Part shown: in pieces, positions 1-7,551 of the stretch
How the letters are laid out: each line of letters opens with the position of its first letter
How positions within the stretch are numbered: position 1 is the first letter of the stretch
Source: Clostridia bacterium
GTDB lineage: Bacteria; Bacillota; Clostridia; Christensenellales; Borkfalkiaceae
Direction: 5' to 3'
Length of the DNA stretch: 18,085 bases
NCBI GenBank assembly: GCA_017503885.1
Contig: JAFVSF010000085.1
Coordinates: 1-18,085 of the forward strand
Made by a program: the position numbers and the translations under genes
The notes under the pieces: model-generated
Databases searched by the model: none
Told to the model about the DNA's origin: nothing
The model's input: only the letters and a program-made list of their open reading frames with translations

Positions 1-14
1 AAATTTTTTTATAT

Positions 15-50
15 AAAAAAGCTTGTAGCCAACACTCGTTAACCACAAGC
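15..50 (-). terminator. Intrinsic terminator of murI
   Basis: Read on the minus strand, a 13-bp stem (arms 38-50 and 21-33, including G-U wobbles) with a 4-nt loop is followed directly by six T residues (15-20). It lies 18 bp beyond the murI stop codon. Confidence 0.8.
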
Positions 51-68
51 CAATTTTTCATTTTTTGA

Positions 69-782
69 TTATTTCCCCAAAAACCCTTTAAAATAAAGGG
101 ATTTTACTTTATTTGCACCCTTTCCAATAAAGCCAACTTCACATTGATAATCATCGGTGTCAAAGGTGGTTACGAAATTCACAATTTTGTCAAAAGTTTC
201 ATTTTCGCCACTTAAAAACTCTGAACTCGGAAAGATTTTTCGCAAATCTTTTTCAATAAGCGAATAATGAGTGCATCCAAGCGTAACAAAATCATAGTTT
301 TTGCTCACGGTTTCAAACCTAGTGGTCACGTCGATTTGCTCGCCTAAAAACAACGACTTTTCAACCTCGTTTGCAAGCCCGTTTAAAGGCAAAACATCTA
401 GCAAAGGATTTTCAGTTTTTAAATTTTTAACGTACTCACTTTTCGCCGTTGCTTCCGTGCAAAGTAAAAGCCCCCTTTTATCAAATTTTACCTTTGGTAA
501 AACTCTATAAATTTTAGCCCCTCCATAAAATTTATCTGATAAGGTATTTACCGATAAAGTATTGCATGCAAACACAACGGCCTTTGGAGAAAATTGCATG
601 AACATATCATAGTTTTTTCGTGCTATTTCTTCAAGTTCTGCGTTGCTCTTTTCGCCATACGGCAAATTATCAAAATCTGCATAATATAATAATATTTGAC
701 CTTTTAACTTGGTTGCCAATTTGTTAAAAAGATTTAACCCACCTACTCCACTGTCGCAAACGACTATACATCTTCTATCCAT
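69..782 (-). CDS. murI: Glutamate racemase
   Basis: This enzyme interconverts L- and D-glutamate in the cytosol and supplies D-Glu for peptidoglycan. The 237-residue protein shows the family signatures: DSGVGG at residues 10-15 with the acid/base-assisting Asp10, the first catalytic cysteine in ACNT (Cys73) and the second in GCTHY (Cys170). It is slightly shorter than typical racemases (about 260-270 residues), with a short C-terminus. The ATG at 782 is the only sensible start because the DSG motif begins nine residues later. No Shine-Dalgarno sequence precedes it; a perfect TATAAT lies only 5 nt upstream, so the transcript may be leaderless or nearly so. The gene stands alone, diverges from rpsT and ends in its own terminator. 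Confidence 0.93.
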   Translation of the reverse strand: MDRRCIVVCDSGVGGLNLFNKLATKLKGQILLYYADFDNLPYGEKSNAELEEIARKNYDMFMQFSPKAVVFACNTLSVNTLSDKFYGGAKIYRVLPKVKFDKRGLLLCTEATAKSEYVKNLKTENPLLDVLPLNGLANEVEKSLFLGEQIDVTTRFETVSKNYDFVTLGCTHYSLIEKDLRKIFPSSEFLSGENETFDKIVNFVTTFDTDDYQCEVGFIGKGANKVKSLYFKGFLGK

Positions 783-787
783 ACGGC

Positions 788-816
788 ATTATAAATATGT
801 CTTAAGCCTTAAAAAA
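788..816 (-). promoter_or_regulatory. Possible murI promoter
   Basis: A perfect TATAAT (788-793, minus strand) sits 17 nt downstream of a T-run (811-816), which makes a poor -35 box. The expected start site falls within 1-2 nt of the murI ATG at 782. The weak -35 keeps confidence low. Confidence 0.35.
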
Positions 817-880
817 ATATCAAAAACATCAAAATTTTTTAATTTTAAAAAAATAAATTGCAAAAGAGGGTAAAATATTC

Positions 881-909
881 TTGCCATTAAAGATTTTTTG
901 TGATAGAAT
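881..909 (+). promoter_or_regulatory. Sigma-A promoter of rpsT
   Basis: TTGCCA (881-886), a 17-nt spacer and TAGAAT (904-909) form a good housekeeping promoter. The predicted start is near 916, leaving a leader of about 35 nt with AAAGGAG at 937-943. Confidence 0.8.
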
Positions 910-950
910 ATGACTACTGTAAATTTGTTTTTAAATAAAGGAGAAATAAA

Positions 951-1220
951 GTGCCTAACATTAAATCTGCTAAAAAGCGTGTACTTGTAAGCGCAAAGAA
1001 GAACTTAGTAAACAAAAACAACAAATCTGAAGTTAAGACTGCAATCAAAAAGCTCAATGCTGTTATTGATTCTGGTAATTATGAAGAAGCAGTTAAACTC
1101 TATCCTGCTACTGCATCATTAATCGACTCTTCAGTTTCTAAGGGCGTATACCACAAGAATACTGCTGCTAACAAGAAGTCAGGTCTTGCTAAGAAAATCA
1201 ACGCTCTTAAAAAAGACTAA
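951..1220 (+). CDS. rpsT: 30S ribosomal protein bS20
   Basis: This is a small-subunit ribosomal protein that binds 16S rRNA at the 5' and 3' minor domains. The 89-residue product is very lysine-rich and begins MPNIKSAKKR, the hallmark N-terminus of bS20; the length is normal for the family. Translation starts at GTG 951, seven nt after a strong AAAGGAG. It is monocistronic, with its own promoter upstream and two hairpins downstream. Codon choice is cleaner than in the neighbours (AAG/AAA, GCT), as expected for a highly expressed gene. Confidence 0.97.
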   Translation: MPNIKSAKKRVLVSAKKNLVNKNNKSEVKTAIKKLNAVIDSGNYEEAVKLYPATASLIDSSVSKGVYHKNTAANKKSGLAKKINALKKD

Positions 1221-1240
1221 TTTAAATAAATAAAAATTTT

Positions 1241-1275
1241 ACCGCAAGTTCCTAGTGGGATTTGCGGTATTTCTT
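1241..1275 (+). terminator. Hairpin after rpsT
   Basis: The arms ACCGCAA (1241-1247) and TTGCGGT (1262-1268) enclose a short inner TCC/GGA stem. The tail ATTTCTT is a weak U-tract, so this may be a partial terminator backed up by the hairpin at 1305-1335. Confidence 0.6.
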
Positions 1276-1304
1276 GTATGAAAAAATTTTAACAACTAAA
1301 ACAC

Positions 1305-1340
1305 AAAAGGTCGGTTGCAAAACAACCGACCTTTTCTTTT
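1305..1340. terminator. Bidirectional terminator, rpsT / hydrolase
   Basis: A perfect 13-bp stem (1305-1317 with 1323-1335, loop CAAAA) is followed by CTTTTCTTTT on the plus strand. On the minus strand the stem already ends in TTTT and continues TGTGTTTT. It separates the convergent rpsT and hydrolase genes. Confidence 0.85.
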
Positions 1341-1342
1341 TA

Positions 1343-2206
1343 TCAATCTTTTATATAAACACCCATTTCTTCAAGCCACTCTATTGCTAAATCAACCCAC
1401 TTGGCTACACTTTTAGACATATCAACTAATGCCGGATAACCATCTTCCCACTTTCCGTAAACAGTTTTATCAGCAACAGACAAGCCATGCCAACCTCTCC
1501 CCCACACGTGCACGGAGAAAGGAACTCCAACTCTCTCGTAAGCATCTGCTGCCAAAAGAGCGTTCTTTACAGGAACTAGCCCATCAGTATAAGTTGCCCA
1601 AATAAAAGCGGGGGAAGATTTCTCGTTTATGAGATTAGTAAGGTCTAACTGATAATACTTATCAGAGTTCTCTTCTCCAAGCAAATTTATAAAGCTACCT
1701 ACGTGTCCTTTTTCATTGTTACATGTAATTACTGGATAACTTAAAATAACTGCGTTAGGTCTTGCATCAATCTTACTTTCAAATATGGTTTTTACAGCGT
1801 CACAATCACAAATACTACAAAGCGTAGCACATAGATGCCCTCCGGCAGAAAAGCCAACAGCAGAAACCATATTAGGATCAATACAAAGTTCTTCTGCGTT
1901 AAGTCGAATATAATTCATTGCCATAACAGCCTCGGCAAGTTGACGAGGAAATCTTTGAGGGGCAATAGAATATGTCAAAACAAAACTGTTAAAACCTCTA
2001 TTTAAAAAACTTAGTGCAACCGGCTCGCCCTCTCTTTCGCTAACAAAACCGTAGCCACCACCTGGAAGAACCAACATCGCAGGGCTTTTTCTTTTAGCAT
2101 TTATCTCTACACTATTACTCCTAACGTAACAACTGAGATTTGCTACTGCACCATCAGGCTTTTCGATATTGAAATACTCATATAAATCAACGGAATAAAA
2201 TTTCAT
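1343..2206 (-). CDS. Alpha/beta hydrolase, carbohydrate-esterase/BD-FAE-like
   Basis: This is a predicted soluble serine esterase of the alpha/beta-hydrolase fold, in the group that includes BD-FAE-type and acetylxylan esterases. The visible catalytic set is the oxyanion-hole loop LPGGGYGF (residues 47-54), nucleophile Ser120 in GFSAG, likely acid Asp208 in TYTDGLVPV, and His240 in GWHGLS. No signal peptide is present, so it acts in the cytosol, perhaps deacylating imported sugars or oligosaccharides; the true substrate cannot be read from sequence. The start at ATG 2206 follows AAAGGGG with a 7-nt gap. It is monocistronic with its own consensus promoter, and diverges from the DUF1846 gene. 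Confidence 0.85.
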   Translation of the reverse strand: MKFYSVDLYEYFNIEKPDGAVANLSCYVRSNSVEINAKRKSPAMLVLPGGGYGFVSEREGEPVALSFLNRGFNSFVLTYSIAPQRFPRQLAEAVMAMNYIRLNAEELCIDPNMVSAVGFSAGGHLCATLCSICDCDAVKTIFESKIDARPNAVILSYPVITCNNEKGHVGSFINLLGEENSDKYYQLDLTNLINEKSSPAFIWATYTDGLVPVKNALLAADAYERVGVPFSVHVWGRGWHGLSVADKTVYGKWEDGYPALVDMSKSVAKWVDLAIEWLEEMGVYIKD

Positions 2207-2233
2207 AAATAAACCCCTTTAATTATTAATACA

Positions 2234-2262
2234 ATTATACAACTTGTTAAAACTAAAAGCAA
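2234..2262 (-). promoter_or_regulatory. Sigma-A promoter of the hydrolase gene
   Basis: On the minus strand TTGCTT (2257-2262) and TATAAT (2234-2239) are separated by exactly 17 nt. The predicted start is near 2227, giving a leader of about 20 nt. Confidence 0.75.
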
Positions 2263-2307
2263 CAGTATTGTAAATTTTAATAATTTAAAAATAATATTAT
2301 TTTTATA

Positions 2308-2336
2308 TTGCAAAAGATTTAATAATTTGATATAAT
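2308..2336 (+). promoter_or_regulatory. Sigma-A promoter of the DUF1846 gene
   Basis: TTGCAA (2308-2313), a 17-nt spacer and a perfect TATAAT (2331-2336). The predicted start is near 2343, and the ribosome-binding site AAGAGGA follows at 2355-2361. Confidence 0.8.
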
Positions 2337-2367
2337 AATTTGGTAATAACCCACAAGAGGAAGAACA

Positions 2368-3852
2368 ATGAAGAAAATCGGCTTTGACAGTGAAAAATAC
2401 CTACAACTTCAATCAGAAGAAATAATAGAGAGAATTGACGCTTTTGGTGGTAAATTGTACATAGAGTTTGGTGGCAAACTTTTTGATGATTTTCACGCAT
2501 CACGTGTTCTTCCTGGTTTTGCACCAGACAATAAAATAAAAATGCTCTGTAAATTAAAAGATAGGGCTGAAATCGTAATCGTTGTAAACGCTAACGATAT
2601 AATTAAAAATAAGGTGCGTGCCGACCTTGGCATTACCTACGACCAAGACGCTATCCGTTTAATAGATATTTTTAGAAGTTACGATCTTTTTGTAGGTAGC
2701 ATCGTTTTAACGCAATACACCGACAATAACGACGCTGCAAAAATCTTTGAAGAAAAGGTTAAAAAATTAGGCGTTAAGGTTTACCATCATTATAATATAA
2801 AAGGATATCCTCATAACGTACCGCTTATCGTTAGTCAAGACGGTTTGGATAAAAACGAATATATCGAAACTTCAAAAGATTTAGTTATAATAACTGCACC
2901 TGGCCCAGGCTCTGGCAAAATGGCAACCTGCCTTTCTCAACTTTACCTTGAACATTTAAGGGGTAATAAGGTTGGCTATGCTAAATATGAAACTTTCCCT
3001 GTTTGGAATTTGCCACTCAACCATATGGTAAACCTCGCTTACGAGGCTGCTACTGCTGATTTAAACGACGTAAATATGATAGACCCTTGGCACTTATCTG
3101 CATACGGAACGCAGGCAGTAAATTATAATCGTGACGTAGAAATTTTCCCAGTACTCAACGCAATCTTTGAAAAGATAATGGGCAAATCGCCATACAAGTC
3201 GCCTACTGATATGGGTGTTAATATGGCAGGATATGCAATAAGCGACGACCAAGCGTGCGTAGAAGCTGCAAAACAAGAGATTTTAAGGCGTTACTTTAAA
3301 GCACTCGCAAACGAAAGAAGAAACGACTTACCTTCTACCGAGTCTGATAAAATCGAACTTATAATGCAAGCAAGTGGCATAAAACTCACCGATAGAGAGG
3401 TTTACACAGTTTCAAACAAACTTTCAGAAGAAAGAGGCTTACCTGCAGCGGCTATTGAACTTAACGATGGCACTATCATAACTGGTAAAACGGGAGACCT
3501 TTTTGGTTGTTCTTCAAGTATGCTCCTAAATGCTTTAAAACATTTAGCAGGAATCCCAGATAACGTTGACCTTATATCTAAAAATGCAATTATGCCTATT
3601 CAAGATTTAAAAATCAAGTATTTGGGCAGTAAAAATCCAAGATTACATATAGATGAGATGCTTATTGCCCTGTCTTCTTCTGCTGAGCACGATAAAAATG
3701 CAGAAAAAGCAATAAAGCAACTTCCAAAACTTAGAAATTGTGAAGCACATACTACGGTTATGCTTGCTCACAACGATGAAAAATTCTATAAAAAACTTGG
3801 CATAAACTTAACTATGAATCCTATCATTAAAGATAAGAATCACGCACATTAA
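2368..3852 (+). CDS. DUF1846 / UPF0371 family protein
   Basis: This 494-residue protein matches the full length and landmark features of the conserved UPF0371 (DUF1846) family, found widely in Firmicutes and Actinobacteria. Its biochemical role is, to my knowledge, not established. It starts MKKIGFDSEKYL, a typical N-terminus. A glycine-rich GPGSGK loop at residues 179-184 follows a beta-strand-like VIITAP, suggesting a nucleotide or phosphate-binding loop, although it is not a canonical Walker A. The segments after it (GYAKYETFPVWNLPLNH) are recognisable family sequence. No signal peptide or membrane segment is seen, so it should be cytosolic. It has its own strong promoter and terminator and so is not part of an operon. 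Confidence 0.88.
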   Translation: MKKIGFDSEKYLQLQSEEIIERIDAFGGKLYIEFGGKLFDDFHASRVLPGFAPDNKIKMLCKLKDRAEIVIVVNANDIIKNKVRADLGITYDQDAIRLIDIFRSYDLFVGSIVLTQYTDNNDAAKIFEEKVKKLGVKVYHHYNIKGYPHNVPLIVSQDGLDKNEYIETSKDLVIITAPGPGSGKMATCLSQLYLEHLRGNKVGYAKYETFPVWNLPLNHMVNLAYEAATADLNDVNMIDPWHLSAYGTQAVNYNRDVEIFPVLNAIFEKIMGKSPYKSPTDMGVNMAGYAISDDQACVEAAKQEILRRYFKALANERRNDLPSTESDKIELIMQASGIKLTDREVYTVSNKLSEERGLPAAAIELNDGTIITGKTGDLFGCSSSMLLNALKHLAGIPDNVDLISKNAIMPIQDLKIKYLGSKNPRLHIDEMLIALSSSAEHDKNAEKAIKQLPKLRNCEAHTTVMLAHNDEKFYKKLGINLTMNPIIKDKNHAH

Positions 3853-3871
3853 AAACCAATATAAAAACAAA

Positions 3872-3923
3872 AAAATGCAAAACGTGAAGAGGTTGATTTT
3901 TCTTCTTGTTTTGCATTTTCTTT
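3872..3923. terminator. Bidirectional terminator, DUF1846 gene / ABC exporter operon
   Basis: The outer arms 3872-3883 and 3908-3919 pair perfectly over 12 bp, and an inner GAAGA/TCTTC pair extends the stem. On the plus strand CTTTA follows. On the minus strand the stem runs into a long T-rich stretch (about 3860-3878), which makes it the more convincing terminator for the minus-strand operon. Confidence 0.75.
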
Positions 3924-3938
3924 ATATAACTATTTTTT

Positions 3939-3962
3939 AAGCCGAGCAAATTTGCTCGGCTT
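3939..3962. repeat. Perfect 24-bp palindrome between convergent genes
   Basis: The half-site AAGCCGAGCAAA (3939-3950) is followed immediately by its exact complement (3951-3962). As RNA it would fold into a 10-bp stem with an AATT loop, 6 bp after the minus-strand ABC gene. It has a T-rich tail only on the plus side, so it probably supplements the hairpin at 3872-3919. Confidence 0.7.
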
Positions 3963-3968
3963 CATTTA

Positions 3969-5609
3969 TTAAAGTCTTATAATCTTATCAGCATTTTCAA
4001 TTACAAATTGGCGATGCGATATAATTATAACCGTTTTATCTTTCATAGCCTTTATATTATCAATCAATCTTTGCTCAGTTTCATCATCTAAAGCAGAAGT
4101 CGCCTCGTCAAGCAATAAGATAGGTCTATTTGATATAAGTGCCCTAGCAACGGCAAGTCTTTGCCTTTGACCTTCAGAAAGTCCTCCACCTTGCTCTGTA
4201 AGTATCGTATCTAATCCGTTTGGCAAATCATACACAAATTCTGCACAAGCGCTCTCTATAGCCTTTTCAACCTTGTCGTACAAATTTTGCTTGTCTTGTT
4301 CGCTAGCAAAAAACGTTAAATTTTCATATATGCTACCCGTAAATAAGAAATTACCTTGTTGCACGTATGCAAACAAACTTCTAAATTTAGAATCAATTTC
4401 TACGTCCCTATCTTCACATTTAAAACTAACGCTACCTCTTTCAGGCTTATAAACCCCTAAAAGCAATTTAAATAACGTACTCTTTCCTGCCCCAGATACA
4501 CCACATATACACGTCATTTTACCCTTTTCAAAGTTAAACGAAACACCATCTAAAACAAGGTCTTTATCATACGCAAACACAACGTTTTCAATGCTTAACG
4601 ACTTGATTTGATCGTAACTTATTGGACTTTCTAAAGATAAATTTTCCTCTTCTAAATTATCAATTTCACAAAGTCTTTCTGCACTCGCTTGTCTAGAATA
4701 ATATGCAGGCATTATTGCAGATACAGTATTTAAAGGACGTTGCAACTGCTCCATTAAAAGAACGATAGAAAGAACAGAACCATAATCCATACCGTTCATA
4801 ATGCCAAAAGCACACCAAATTATTGCTAAAACTAACCCCAAATTAGTAACTACGCTATATAAAACCCCAACAAAAGAGTTAAGTTTTGCTCTGCCAATTC
4901 TACGTTTTTTATACTTAGATAATATCTCTTCTGCTTTTTCTGCCGTTTTTTCTTCTGCACCAAACGCCTTTACTGTAAGCGAAGAAAGAACGCTTTCTTG
5001 CATAAACGACCTACTCTGACCGTCGGCAGACATTATTTCTTTATAATACCATTTTGTTCTCTTTCTTAAAAATGCAGATATACCGACAATTACAACCCCA
5101 CCTGCTACGAAAAACAAGGTAAACCACACGTCAATTACAAATAACGCCATTATAGCACCGAGTATTTGAATAATCATTCCAACAGTTTGAGGAAGAATAC
5201 TTACCGTTGTTCCTGCAATTTCAGCCGTGTCTGCAGTTATTCTAGTAACGATATCTCCACTGTGATAATCTTTTACGCTTGCATAGTTAGATTTTAAAAC
5301 TTTTTTAAAGAGTTTTCCTCTCAAATCTGTTATTATTGTAGCCCTACACTTCTCGGTAAAATAATTTATTATAGCCCTAAAAGCAATTCTTGCAACCAAA
5401 AGAGTTAAAACAATAAAAGCAAGCATTCTAAGTAGTTGGGCGTTTTTACTCGTAGCACTATTTATTAGCGAACCCGAAAGATATGCAAAGCCTACCGAGC
5501 ACGCAGTTGCAAGCACGGTCAACACTGTGAGCATAATTACCCACGGTCTATATTTTAAAATATTTCGGCTAAGCCACGTCTTCCCTTTTGTTTCGGGTTG
5601 TTTAATCAT
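3969..5609 (-). CDS. ABC transporter, fused permease and ATPase (peptide/lipid exporter type)
   Basis: This is a half-transporter of the MsbA/LmrA-like exporter class, expected to dimerise in the membrane. Residues 1 to about 310 form the type IV exporter transmembrane domain, with hydrophobic spans near 23-48, 60-82, 139-160, 164-182, 246-270 and 276-300. The ATPase domain has Walker A GVSGAGKS (370-377), Q-loop Gln418, signature LSEGQ (477-481), Walker B ILLLDE (497-502) and switch His532, so it looks catalytically intact. There is no C39 peptidase domain. It starts 1 nt after the stop of the peptidase-like gene, with its ribosome site inside that gene, so the two are translationally linked. 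The substrate is unknown; the neighbours suggest a processed peptide. Confidence 0.9.
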   Translation of the reverse strand: MIKQPETKGKTWLSRNILKYRPWVIMLTVLTVLATACSVGFAYLSGSLINSATSKNAQLLRMLAFIVLTLLVARIAFRAIINYFTEKCRATIITDLRGKLFKKVLKSNYASVKDYHSGDIVTRITADTAEIAGTTVSILPQTVGMIIQILGAIMALFVIDVWFTLFFVAGGVVIVGISAFLRKRTKWYYKEIMSADGQSRSFMQESVLSSLTVKAFGAEEKTAEKAEEILSKYKKRRIGRAKLNSFVGVLYSVVTNLGLVLAIIWCAFGIMNGMDYGSVLSIVLLMEQLQRPLNTVSAIMPAYYSRQASAERLCEIDNLEEENLSLESPISYDQIKSLSIENVVFAYDKDLVLDGVSFNFEKGKMTCICGVSGAGKSTLFKLLLGVYKPERGSVSFKCEDRDVEIDSKFRSLFAYVQQGNFLFTGSIYENLTFFASEQDKQNLYDKVEKAIESACAEFVYDLPNGLDTILTEQGGGLSEGQRQRLAVARALISNRPILLLDEATSALDDETEQRLIDNIKAMKDKTVIIISHRQFVIENADKIIRL

Positions 5610-5610
5610 G

Positions 5611-6060
5611 TTATTTTCCTTTAATAATCCTTTTTGCTATTTTTCTAAGTTTTTGCTTAGTAATCACAAAAAACTTTCTAGGTTTATACCAAAAGAGTCT
5701 TCTTTTTACGTAACGCAAATATTTTTTATCATCCATAAAAATTGGACGCTCTTTTTTAAAATACTGCGTTAAAACGCCTATTACGTCTTCCTCTTTTACA
5801 ATTTCGTCTTTATAGCAGTTATCTCCACGAATTATATATCCGTTTTCTGTAACCTTTAAAACCCTATGCAAAATGTAATCTTTATCATTTCGCATATAAA
5901 GAGCAACGTCCAAAGGCTTTAACCTTTCTTTCTTTTTTTCAACAACTACGACGTCTCTACCACTTATAATCATAGGACGCATACTAACGCCCATAGTCGT
6001 CCCAACGAATCGCCCTTCCGTTTGCAAAAGAGTTTTAATATCAGTTTTTATATCAGTCAT
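5611..6060 (-). CDS. S24/S26 (signal peptidase-like) protein
   Basis: This 149-residue protein has the core of the signal-peptidase/LexA-type serine peptidase fold: nucleophile region GVSMRPM with Ser26, YILHRV with His65, and GDNC at 79-82. The pattern resembles the Ser-His type of signal peptidase rather than the Ser-Lys type. It lacks the N-terminal membrane anchor of LepB/SipW, so it is probably soluble or only peripheral, and its C-terminal 45 residues are strongly basic. I chose ATG 6060 rather than the upstream in-frame ATG at 6117, because GGGGG sits 6 nt before it and the upstream extension lies inside the preceding gene. It overlaps the kinase-like gene by 8 nt and precedes the ABC exporter, which suggests leader-peptide cleavage before export. 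Confidence 0.78.
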   Translation of the reverse strand: MTDIKTDIKTLLQTEGRFVGTTMGVSMRPMIISGRDVVVVEKKKERLKPLDVALYMRNDKDYILHRVLKVTENGYIIRGDNCYKDEIVKEEDVIGVLTQYFKKERPIFMDDKKYLRYVKRRLFWYKPRKFFVITKQKLRKIAKRIIKGK

Positions 6061-6763
6061 TTTTATCCCCCGTAAGACAATCAAACGAAGTTTTAAATGC
6101 CTCGTACGAAATATCACATTTCATAAGATAAGACGGTACTATTTTTATTAGCGTATCTGCAATTTCTAAGGTTCTTGCTACCATATCAAACTTTTTAGGC
6201 ATTAAAAGTTGTATAAAAAGCCTTTCTGCAACTTTTTCAACCGGCAACAAAGTTATTTCATTGACTTTGGCTTGTTCTAAAAAGCATAACGCTCTCAACT
6301 TTCCCTTACCGTTATAGCCCAATCTCTCTTTACCCATCCAAGGCGTGCCGTAAACGGTAAACTCTCCGTCTTTATACCTCAAAATAGGTTTATCGCCATT
6401 TAAAATTTTTGCTGTTGGAAGATTTTTAAGCCAAAGCCCTGTATGAGTTGATTTGCCAGTGCCACTCTTACCTAAAAAAGCATAGCACTCGCCCTCACAC
6501 TCTAAAACAGCAGTGTGCATTAAAAACCTATCCCACTTAGGCATTTGCTCACACATTTTGCGATAAATACAAAGATTTTCTACGTACCCATCAGAAAAGG
6601 TAGAAGATTTTTCTTTCTCCTCCAAGAACTCTTCGTTTGAAACTTCTATTTCTAAGTCGACTGGACTTTCTTGGTCACTAGATAAATAGTTTTTGCAAAA
6701 TTTGTCCGTATACGGAAATTTATTATTTATTTTTATTCTAAGTTCTGCTATATCGTAAACCAT
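6053..6763 (-). CDS. HPr kinase-like P-loop protein
   Basis: This 236-residue protein resembles the C-terminal domain of HPr kinase/phosphorylase. A Walker A loop GKSGTGKST (98-106) sits just after a conserved histidine segment (MHTAV, His83), and ILNGDKPIL (120-128) supplies a likely Walker B/catalytic aspartate (Asp124). It lacks the N-terminal domain of true HprK, and the N-terminal 80 residues have no recognised motif. Related stand-alone HprK-like proteins occur in peptide natural-product clusters, where lasso-peptide kinases phosphorylate a peptide side chain. I infer, but cannot prove, a similar role. The start at ATG 6763 is preferred over TTG 6799, which lies in the -35 box. No Shine-Dalgarno sequence is present. 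It is the first gene of the three-gene operon. Confidence 0.8.
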   Translation of the reverse strand: MVYDIAELRIKINNKFPYTDKFCKNYLSSDQESPVDLEIEVSNEEFLEEKEKSSTFSDGYVENLCIYRKMCEQMPKWDRFLMHTAVLECEGECYAFLGKSGTGKSTHTGLWLKNLPTAKILNGDKPILRYKDGEFTVYGTPWMGKERLGYNGKGKLRALCFLEQAKVNEITLLPVEKVAERLFIQLLMPKKFDMVARTLEIADTLIKIVPSYLMKCDISYEAFKTSFDCLTGDKND

Positions 6764-6770
6764 TTTATTT

Positions 6771-6799
6771 ATTTTAACACAAAAAAAGATAAATATCAA
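6771..6799 (-). promoter_or_regulatory. Sigma-A promoter of the kinase/peptidase/exporter operon (leaderless?)
   Basis: On the minus strand TTGATA (6794-6799), a 17-nt spacer and TAAAAT (6771-6776) form a good promoter. Only 7 nt separate the -10 box from the ATG at 6763, so transcription should start at or 1 nt before the start codon. Confidence 0.7.
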
Positions 6800-6804
6800 T
6801 AAAC

Positions 6805-6828
6805 AGGATAGGAAATTTTTCCTATCCT
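6805..6828 (-). terminator. Terminator of pflA
   Basis: An inverted repeat (AGGATAGGA at 6805-6813 with TCCTATCCT at 6820-6828) lies 5 bp after the pflA stop codon. On the minus strand a T-rich stretch follows (TGTTTATT). It separates the pfl operon from the next promoter. Confidence 0.65.
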
Positions 6829-6833
6829 ATATT

Positions 6834-7550
6834 TTATCTTTTATATTCACCTATAATTTCTTCAAGTTTTTGCATCTTTTCCTTCGTAGGCTCTGGAATA
6901 TTTGCAAAAGGAAACTTTTTACCAAGATTATCATATTTAACCGAACACAGTTTTCTAAACGGTAAAAGTTCAATTTTATCAACGCAAGGATTTATTCGAG
7001 CAATTTCCACTAGTTTGGAAACGTTTTCTTCCGTATCGTTAAGGGTTGGAATTATTACTTGACGGATAGTCGTAGCAATCTTCATTTGATTGAGAATTGC
7101 AAGAAACTTAAGTGGCGTTTGCATTGAACAGCCTACGTGAGTTTTATACAACTCTTCTTCCGTATACTTAATATCTAGCATAACCCTATCACATACGGAA
7201 AGTAAGTTTATTACGCTTTCGTTTATTATACTGCCAGACGTATCAAGACAAGTGTTTAACCCCTCTTCTTTTGCAAACTTAAATATTTCAGTTGCAAATT
7301 CCGTTTGAAGAAGTGGCTCTCCACCTGAAATTGTAATTCCGCCGTCTTTACCGAAATATTCTTTATATCTAACGGCTTTTTTTACAAGTTCTTCGGCAGA
7401 ATACTCCACCCCACCATAAGCATCGTGAGTGTCTGGATTATGGCAACAACCACATCTTAAATTACACCCTTGAAAAAATATTGCAAACCTTACTCCTGGT
7501 CCGTCAAGCGTTGCTAAAGTTTGAATTGAATGAACTCTTCCTTTAGTCAT
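6834..7550 (-). CDS. pflA: Pyruvate formate-lyase activating enzyme (radical SAM)
   Basis: This enzyme uses S-adenosylmethionine and a 4Fe-4S cluster to install the glycyl radical on PFL. The 238-residue protein has the cluster motif in the form CNLRCGCC (Cys29, Cys33, Cys36; CX3CX2C), the SAM-contact motif SGGEP (75-79), and the family N-terminus RVHSIQTLATLDGPGVRF. Its length is normal for PflA, without the extra ferredoxin-like domain of other glycyl-radical activases. I chose ATG 7550, 1 nt after the pflB stop; the longer in-frame start at 7601 would lie inside pflB and adds residues absent from the family. It is co-transcribed with pflB and so lies under the same ZTP riboswitch. Confidence 0.95.
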   Translation of the reverse strand: MTKGRVHSIQTLATLDGPGVRFAIFFQGCNLRCGCCHNPDTHDAYGGVEYSAEELVKKAVRYKEYFGKDGGITISGGEPLLQTEFATEIFKFAKEEGLNTCLDTSGSIINESVINLLSVCDRVMLDIKYTEEELYKTHVGCSMQTPLKFLAILNQMKIATTIRQVIIPTLNDTEENVSKLVEIARINPCVDKIELLPFRKLCSVKYDNLGKKFPFANIPEPTKEKMQKLEEIIGEYKR

Positions 7551-7551
7551 T

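Noticed and set aside
6061..6117. Extended N-terminus for the S24/S26 peptidase-like gene starting at 6117
   Set aside because: It lies entirely inside the kinase-like gene, whereas ATG 6060 has a GGGGG ribosome-binding site at correct spacing.
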